From Bacteroidales bacterium (GTDB lineage Bacteria; Bacteroidota; Bacteroidia; Bacteroidales; Lentimicrobiaceae), in contig JALHHH010000068.1 of assembly GCA_022837485.1 (NCBI GenBank), forward strand, positions 1 to 20,522: a stretch of 20,522 bases of DNA, in the 5' to 3' direction. The notes under the pieces are model-generated. The model worked only from the letters and a program-made list of their open reading frames with translations. It did not search any database and was not told the origin of the DNA. Position 1 is the first letter of the stretch. Every line of letters begins with the position of its first letter. A program made the position numbers and the translations under genes. Shown here one piece after another: positions 15,705 through 20,522 of this stretch.

Positions 15705-17963
15705 TTATTGCAGGATGAGCCATGCTGCACCTCCCCCGGATTCTCTTAGCAGATAAAGGCCTGGCTTCAGATGGCTTGTGTTAATTTCCCGGGTCAGCGC
15801 TTCGGGGATTACTTCACGCCCCGACAGATCGTAAACGGCATACCGGCCGGTTCTGGAGATGCATATGCTGCCTATAACGGAAGGGTTGGGATAAATGTTG
15901 AATGGCAGCTTTAGCGCCTCTTCCATACCAAGCGAGCCGTTCGTGCTGCCGGGAGTAGGATTTGTGAAGAGTATCCATTCGGCTGCACCATCGGTTATCC
16001 TGCCCATAGAAACGTTGTTCGTTTGCCCGGTATAGGTGATGCCGTCGATGAGCGCATAGCCCGATGCGTCATTGTCGAATATTCCGATCTCTTCCTTGTC
16101 TTTGTCGAGTTTGTAGGTTGCATGCATGCTTCCCTGGACAGGCTGACCGTCGGCCCACACCAGAAGAAAGCCTCCGGCGGCAATAGTGGTATCGGGAAAT
16201 GCCCATTTAACCGGGTTGTTCAAATTGTCGCTCAGGTACTTATCGCCCAGCCAAACCGCCTGGGTACTGCCATTGTAGATTTCTATCCAGTCGTCGTATT
16301 CACCGTATTCGTCCGCAATGGTAGAACTGTTGCTGGCCATAAATTCGTTGATGTACAGTTTGTGCGGATTGGGCGAAGGAATGGTGTACTGCACCGGATC
16401 GCAGGGTTTTGCAACGGTAACCTGGTTGTTGTCGACTGCAATAATTCGGAATTCCAGTAATGTGCTGGCATCGAGTCCACTGAGGATTGCCTCATACGTT
16501 CCGCCATCGCTGGCGGGCTGTGCGTTCACCCCGGTAGCCGTCATGGTCTGTTGCTGCCAGCTTCCGCCGTTGATGCGGTATTCCAGTTTTACGAAGCTGA
16601 GGTCTTCGTCTTCCGCGAAAGCGCGAATCATGATTTCCTGACCGGGTAGTGGGGTATTATGGCGGATATACTTAATTATCGGAGGGGTATTGGTGTTCAT
16701 TGCCTGAGAAATAGCGGAGCTGTTGCGCGTTTCAAGAAATGGCAGCAATCCAACCGGGACATGGGCTCCCGTGCCGGTTTCAAAGGACTGATTGAACGAT
16801 TCAACCGTGTATCCGTAGTCGAGAGGATAAAATGGATCGTTGATTACGTAAGGCCGCAGTTGCTCGCGGATCACAAAGAGATTATCGAGGAAGTCCTGAC
16901 GGGAAGTGATTTGCTGAATCGCCTGTTTCACATAATAGGTGAATTGTGCCTTGTAATCCGGGACCTGCAGCAGGCGCTCAAAAAGCGGACGCGGCTCCGT
17001 GGGGTGCTCCCAGGTATATACGTTGCGCATTGCCCAGTCAATTCCAAACCAGTCGATTCCAAAGGTGTTGTCAACGTCGTAAGGAATATATTCAAACAAT
17101 CCGCTGGCAGCATTGCGATAAAGGTAGAAGTTGTTTTTGTTATATATGTATCCGTCCCAGTTGCCCGTTAGCACATCCGTAGCTGCTATTTTAAGGTAAT
17201 CCTGAACGTTGAAGACTTTTTCAAGGACGCAGGGGAGCTGTGCAATGGGGGTGTTGTTCAGTACATCGATAAAATGCGCCAGATCGCTGTAATCGTCGGT
17301 TTCTTCATTGGTTTTTAGCTCATACACGCGACGGCCTCCGGATTCGAATTTGTAGAGATCGGGATTGGCGCCGCGGTATGTGAGATCGGCGGGATACAGG
17401 CATTTGTATAGATTGCCGTCGTTGTTGCCGAACCAGGTCTTAGCAAATTCCTCGTCGATGTGCTCCACGTTGATGTACAGTCCGTAGTAATTGCCGTTGA
17501 TGTAGACCTGCACGTGATTGTACCGGGGGCCGGCAAGAGAAAACTGCCTGAGAATGTCCCAGTATATGCCCGCACGGCTGACCGAGGGATCGTTGTGTTC
17601 TCCGTTCAGGTTCAGCTTCTCAACGCCGTAATATTTCCTTCCGGAGATAAATGTATTGAAAGAGATCTTAAAGGATTTTTTCTTTGAAAACCGCGAGGTG
17701 TTGCCCCTGAGCCGGAAGCCGGTGTCGCGAATGGTATCGTGCACGTTACCGTTGTCGTATACAAAAACGGCCCTGAACTCACGATCCGATTCCACGTTGG
17801 CGTAAATCCAGCTAAGGGTGTCGGGATGGATAAGCACGTCGATGCGCGGTACTATGGATTTGATGTAAACCTCCCCATCGTCGGGAAAGGATGGCTGACC
17901 GAGCAAAACCGAGCCCGGGCACAGGAGTATGGCGATGATGTATAGGAATGTGAAACGTTTCAT
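15705..17963 (-). CDS. Secreted CotH kinase-like protein with lamin-tail and T9SS C-terminal domains
   Basis: An exported protein of 752 residues. Signal peptide about 1-22. The CotH domain (about 40-390) has RLRGNTS, KLNLNGEHNDPS, NWDGY (268-272) and the metal-binding-like DVDNTF (296-301); in the Bacillus spore-coat CotH this fold is an atypical kinase that phosphorylates secreted proteins. A beta-sandwich with Ig-like features (about 425-525) follows, then a lamin-tail domain (about 527-675, starting KLYINEFMASN, with DDWIEIYN and ADG). The last 67 residues (686-752, with IYPNPS, VYDLSGR and LKPGLYLL) are a type A T9SS C-terminal signal, so it should cross the outer membrane through the type IX system and be released or attached at the surface. 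It is monocistronic, with a perfect -7 element flanked by an inverted repeat. Kinase activity and substrate are unproven here. Confidence 0.9.
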   Translation of the reverse strand: MKRFTFLYIIAILLCPGSVLLGQPSFPDDGEVYIKSIVPRIDVLIHPDTLSWIYANVESDREFRAVFVYDNGNVHDTIRDTGFRLRGNTSRFSKKKSFKISFNTFISGRKYYGVEKLNLNGEHNDPSVSRAGIYWDILRQFSLAGPRYNHVQVYINGNYYGLYINVEHIDEEFAKTWFGNNDGNLYKCLYPADLTYRGANPDLYKFESGGRRVYELKTNEETDDYSDLAHFIDVLNNTPIAQLPCVLEKVFNVQDYLKIAATDVLTGNWDGYIYNKNNFYLYRNAASGLFEYIPYDVDNTFGIDWFGIDWAMRNVYTWEHPTEPRPLFERLLQVPDYKAQFTYYVKQAIQQITSRQDFLDNLFVIREQLRPYVINDPFYPLDYGYTVESFNQSFETGTGAHVPVGLLPFLETRNSSAISQAMNTNTPPIIKYIRHNTPLPGQEIMIRAFAEDEDLSFVKLEYRINGGSWQQQTMTATGVNAQPASDGGTYEAILSGLDASTLLEFRIIAVDNNQVTVAKPCDPVQYTIPSPNPHKLYINEFMASNSSTIADEYGEYDDWIEIYNGSTQAVWLGDKYLSDNLNNPVKWAFPDTTIAAGGFLLVWADGQPVQGSMHATYKLDKDKEEIGIFDNDASGYALIDGITYTGQTNNVSMGRITDGAAEWILFTNPTPGSTNGSLGMEEALKLPFNIYPNPSVIGSICISRTGRYAVYDLSGREVIPEALTREINTSHLKPGLYLLRESGGGAAWLILQ

Positions 17964-17977
17964 AATTAAGGCGATAA

Positions 17978-18055
17978 AACCAAATGGTACTGCAAAGGTA
18001 GTGTATTCTGCAGCCCGGCTTTTGTCTTTGTTTTAGGAAATACGACCATTTGGTT
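17978..18055. repeat. 11-bp inverted repeat around the CotH promoter
   Basis: Arms AACCAAATGGT (17978-17988) and ACCATTTGGTT (18045-18055) are perfect inverse copies separated by 56 bases. The -7 element lies between them, so the proximal arm falls in the transcribed leader and the distal arm upstream of the promoter. This layout would suit a repressor bridging two half-sites; that is inference. Confidence 0.5.
17993..18000 (-). promoter_or_regulatory. -7 element of the CotH gene
   Basis: The minus strand reads TACCTTTG followed by CA, a perfect match to TAnnTTTG, 29 bases before the CotH ATG. No -33 TTG is seen at normal spacing. Confidence 0.6.
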
Positions 18056-18256
18056 CGATCCCGCTTGCCATTTTTTTTCTGGTGCGAAGGCATTAAGGAA
18101 ATGTGCAGATTGTTAAATATGTGTTAAAAATCATTAATCGGATAAGCTATTTTATAGTCTTAATGTATTTATAAACAGTACTTTAAAAAATTTTCGAATT
18201 TATATTGTTTAAAAAAGGCAACTAAATATTAAACAAAAATGCATTGTGAGGGTTTA

Positions 18257-18289
18257 TTTAATGTTTAACAAATTAACCAAAACATTAAA
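18257..18289. repeat. 10-bp inverted repeat in the fasciclin leader
   Basis: Arms TTTAATGTTT (18257-18266) and AAACATTAAA (18280-18289) with a 13-base spacer end 13 bases before the preferred fasciclin ATG. As RNA this is a weak all-A/U-rich hairpin next to the ribosome site; as DNA it could be an operator. AT-richness raises the chance of coincidence. Confidence 0.45.
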
Positions 18290-18302
18290 CAAATTTAAGA
18301 CC

Positions 18303-19235
18303 ATGAAAACAAACTTCTTCAAATTCCGCTTCGCGGTTTTAGCCATTGCGGCCACTACATTATTTGCAGCCTGTTCAAAAGAAGAGGATAATCCTCCGGC
18401 CGATATGCCGAAAAACATCGTTGAGGTTGCTGTTTCCGACGATCGTTTTTCCATTCTGGTGGAAGCCGTTACCAAAGCCAATCTGGCCGATGCACTTCAG
18501 GGTGATGGCCCTTTCACCGTATTTGCCCCGACCAACGATGCCTTCAATGCACTCTTTGCACAGCTTGGTGTTGGCGGCATTTCTGACCTTGACGCAGCTA
18601 CACTTACCCCGATTCTTCTTAACCATGTTGTTGCAGGATCCGTAAAATCATCTGAAATATCAACGGGTTACGTTACAACCCTCAACGCGACCGATCCGGC
18701 TCAGGCAGGAGTACAGGTTTACGTGGAGAAGGGCAGCGGCGTAAAAGTGGACGGAAGCAACGTAATTATTGCCGATGTTATGGCCTCCAACGGTGTGATA
18801 CACGCAATCGATAAGGTGATTCTTCCTGCAGGTGTTGTCAATCATGCCATCAACAATCCAAACTTCAGCATTCTGGTTCAGGCAGTTGTTAAAGCCGGAC
18901 TGGCAGATGCCCTCAGCGGCAATGGTCCGTTCACGGTTTTTGCTCCGACCAATGCTGCCTTCAATGCGCTCTTTGCAGCACTGGGTGTTTCCGGAATCGA
19001 TGCACTTACCGCAGAGCAACTTACTCCCATTCTTCTGTACCATGTAGTTTCCGGCAACGTTCGCTCGGGACAGGTATCCAGTGGCAGCGTCCCCACCCTG
19101 AAGGATGGAAGTAACCTGAACGTAACCGTTAGTTCCATGGGCGTCAATATCAACGGAAACGCCAACGTGGTAGCCGTTGACGTCCAGGGTTCGAATGGTG
19201 TAATTCATGTAATTGACGCAGTTTTAGTTCCATAA
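18303..19235 (+). CDS. Double fasciclin (FAS1) domain lipoprotein
   Basis: A 310-residue envelope protein for adhesion or matrix binding, as FAS1 domains usually are. The ATG at 18303 gives a lipoprotein signal with lipobox Cys (LFAAC, Cys24); an upstream GTG (18246) would add 19 basic residues and spoil it. The residues after the Cys (SKEED) resemble the acidic export motif that sends Bacteroidota lipoproteins to the outer surface. FAS1 domain 1 spans about 37-173 and domain 2 about 174-310. Each has the H1-type GPFTVFAPTN motif, a conserved His (NHVVAG, YHVVSG) and the closing SNGVIH-ID box. The two copies are alike even at the DNA level, pointing to internal duplication. It is monocistronic with a strong terminator. 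Confidence 0.92.
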   Translation: MKTNFFKFRFAVLAIAATTLFAACSKEEDNPPADMPKNIVEVAVSDDRFSILVEAVTKANLADALQGDGPFTVFAPTNDAFNALFAQLGVGGISDLDAATLTPILLNHVVAGSVKSSEISTGYVTTLNATDPAQAGVQVYVEKGSGVKVDGSNVIIADVMASNGVIHAIDKVILPAGVVNHAINNPNFSILVQAVVKAGLADALSGNGPFTVFAPTNAAFNALFAALGVSGIDALTAEQLTPILLYHVVSGNVRSGQVSSGSVPTLKDGSNLNVTVSSMGVNINGNANVVAVDVQGSNGVIHVIDAVLVP

Positions 19236-19263
19236 TTTGTTGTGTTTTTGGGATTAATTGGCT

Positions 19264-19293
19264 GGCCTGCCGGATTTTCCGGCAGGCCTTTTT
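19264..19293 (+). terminator. Terminator of the fasciclin gene
   Basis: Perfect 10-bp GC-rich stem GGCCTGCCGG/CCGGCAGGCC (arms 19264-19273 and 19279-19288, 5-nt loop) followed by five T residues, 28 bases past the stop. A second small stem CCGG-TAAA-CCGG (19300-19311) follows. Confidence 0.9.
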
Positions 19294-19447
19294 CATTTTC
19301 CGGTAAACCGGCATCCGGTCACTAATACCTGGTAGTTTTTATATACTCCAAAATCTTTGTTTGAGAGTGCAACTTCAGCATTGACAATATTCACGGATAT
19401 GCTCGGCATATTAATCCTGATTCCGACGGCTCAATGCGGTTAATTCT

Positions 19448-19455
19448 TATCTTTG
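19448..19455 (+). promoter_or_regulatory. -7 element of the HAD-GH65 gene
   Basis: TATCTTTG followed by CA is a perfect TAnnTTTG match, 44 bases before the ATG at 19500 and almost identical to the pfkA element in sequence and distance. No convincing -33 TTG is present. Confidence 0.6.
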
Positions 19456-19499
19456 CAGGGTTTTACTAAGTAGTTGAAGGTCCACATAATCAATGATTT

Positions 19500-20522
19500 A
19501 TGAATAAACACCTCTTTGATGCCGTTATCTTTGATCTTGACGGAGTTATTACCAAAACAGCTCTCGTTCACAGCTCGGCCTGGAAAAAGATGTTCGACGA
19601 TTACCTGATGCAGCGTCAGGTGCAGCACGGCGAGCCTTTCCGGGAGTTTACCCATGCCGGGGATTATCTGCCATTCGTCGATGGAAAGCCGCGATACAAG
19701 GGGGTTCAGGATTTTCTGGCATCCAGGGGAATCAGCATACCTTTCGGCGACCCATCCGATACACACGATATGGAAACCGTTTGCGGTCTGGGAAATCGCA
19801 AGGATTTTGCTTTTAACGAAATTTTGAAGCGCGATGGTGTCGGCGTTTACGAAAGTTCGGTCAGGCTTATCCATGAACTTAAAAACGCCGGAATAAGGGT
19901 AGGTGTTGCATCATCCAGCAAGAATTGCGCCCCGGTACTCGAAGCCGCCGGCTTGCTTTCCCTTTTTGAAACCCGAGTCGATGGTGTTGTATCCGCAGAG
20001 CTGGGGCTCAAAGGCAAACCCGAACCCGATATCTTCACAACGGCTGCCGCAAACCTTGGAGTATCGTACGACCGAAGCGTTGTAGTGGAAGATGCCGTTT
20101 CGGGGGTACAGGCAGGACACAAAGGCGGTTTCGGCCTCGTAATTGGCATTGCACGCGAGGAAAACACAGCCGAACTGATGCGTAACGGCGCCGATTTCGT
20201 TGTGGAAGACCTTGAATCGGTCGACATTGACCGCATCAACGTCTGGTTTGCTGCTAATCTTGAAGATGAAAAATGGTCGATTACCTACCACGCTTACGAA
20301 CCTAAAAAAGAACGCACCCGTGAAGCTCTGCTGGCCGTCGGAAACGGATATTTCGGTACCCGAGGTGCGATGGAGGAGACCGTTTCCAACCCGGTGAACA
20401 ATCCCGGAACTTATATTGCCGGATTGTACAACCGGCTCACCTCCAAAGTCGGGGACAGGATGATTGAGAATGAAGACTTTGTGAATGTTCCCAACTGGCT
20501 CCCCGTTACCTTCCGCATCGGA
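19500..20522 (+). CDS. Beta-phosphoglucomutase/GH65 glycoside phosphorylase fusion (partial)
   Basis: A cytoplasmic two-domain enzyme, cut by the window end after 341 codons. Residues 1-245 are a HAD domain of the beta-phosphoglucomutase type: nucleophile Asp12 and acid/base Asp14 in FDLDG, Thr20 and His24 at the mutase Thr16/His20 positions, VASSSK, Lys173 in KGKPEPD, and Glu197-Asp198. The segment FVDGKPRYKGVQDFLASRGI (59-78) is typical of actinobacterial-type trehalose/maltose-linked mutases. From about 257 the GH65 N-terminal beta-sandwich begins (ITYHAYEP, TREALLAVGNGYFGTRGA, NVPNWLPVTFRIG). The catalytic barrel lies beyond the window. GH65 enzymes split maltose, trehalose, kojibiose or nigerose with phosphate into glucose and beta-glucose-1-phosphate, which the HAD half would convert to glucose-6-phosphate. 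The start has no strong ribosome site; an ATG five bases upstream is closed by a stop. Substrate cannot be told from this half. Confidence 0.9.
   Translation, partial: MNKHLFDAVIFDLDGVITKTALVHSSAWKKMFDDYLMQRQVQHGEPFREFTHAGDYLPFVDGKPRYKGVQDFLASRGISIPFGDPSDTHDMETVCGLGNRKDFAFNEILKRDGVGVYESSVRLIHELKNAGIRVGVASSSKNCAPVLEAAGLLSLFETRVDGVVSAELGLKGKPEPDIFTTAAANLGVSYDRSVVVEDAVSGVQAGHKGGFGLVIGIAREENTAELMRNGADFVVEDLESVDIDRINVWFAANLEDEKWSITYHAYEPKKERTREALLAVGNGYFGTRGAMEETVSNPVNNPGTYIAGLYNRLTSKVGDRMIENEDFVNVPNWLPVTFRIG

Larger units (their letters stand above)
17964..18302. other. Divergent promoter region, CotH and fasciclin genes
   Basis: This gap holds a -7 element for the leftward CotH gene (17993-18000) enclosed by an 11-bp inverted repeat, then a very AT-rich leader toward the fasciclin gene. 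In the leader, ATTAAACAAA occurs twice (18228-18237 and 18284-18293), with an inverted repeat at 18257-18289. No exact TAnnTTTG is seen for the fasciclin gene; TATATTG at 18201-18207 is the nearest. Confidence 0.6.

Noticed and set aside
19381..19403. TTGACA followed by TATGCT upstream of the HAD-GH65 gene
   Set aside because: The spacer is only 11 bases, and Bacteroidota do not use the E. coli -35/-10 consensus; the TATCTTTG at 19448 is better.

Overview
The window looks like chromosomal DNA of a member of the Bacteroidota, probably a Bacteroidales-type glycan and protein degrader. Evidence: a CotH-like protein ending in a type IX secretion (T9SS) C-terminal domain; lipoproteins, one with an acidic surface-export motif; a dipeptidyl-peptidase 5-like enzyme resembling that of Porphyromonas; and several upstream regions carrying the Bacteroidota -7 promoter element TAnnTTTG. 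I see no insertion sequence, phage gene, CRISPR array, tRNA or rRNA. Eleven complete genes and one gene cut by the right edge are supported.

Layout. 1-375: gap with a strong terminator. 376-2469 (-): secreted S9 peptidase (DPP5-like). 2740-4743 (+): soluble hybrid histidine kinase with two receiver domains, the first apparently dead. 4744-5744: 1 kb without a convincing gene, holding hairpins and an 11-bp tandem repeat. 5745-9632 (-): two-gene alpha-glucan unit, GH13 lipoprotein then GH31 alpha-glucosidase, with its own -7 element and terminator. 9790-14383 (-): four closely spaced genes in the order mgsA, HAD phosphatase, catalytic M16 protease, non-catalytic M16 partner, ending in a terminator. 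14540-15634 (+): phosphofructokinase, divergent from mgsA. 15705-17963 (-): secreted CotH/lamin-tail protein. 18303-19235 (+): double fasciclin-domain lipoprotein. 19500-20522 (+, partial): beta-phosphoglucomutase-like HAD domain fused to a GH65 glycoside phosphorylase.

How it fits together. The GH13 and GH31 enzymes should cut alpha-glucans and oligosaccharides outside the cytoplasm. The HAD-GH65 fusion would phosphorolyse an imported alpha-glucobiose and turn the beta-glucose-1-phosphate into glucose-6-phosphate. Phosphofructokinase commits this carbon to glycolysis, while methylglyoxal synthase, transcribed divergently, drains DHAP when phosphate is short. Separately, DPP5 and the M16 pair form a peptide-degrading envelope set. 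These links are inferred from family knowledge and gene order.

No wholly new system is obvious. The best leads are the HAD-GH65 fusion, the hybrid kinase with a pseudo-receiver, the split-active-site M16 pair with a LolA-like tail, the mgsA-HAD stop/start overlap, and the repeat-bearing 1-kb gap.
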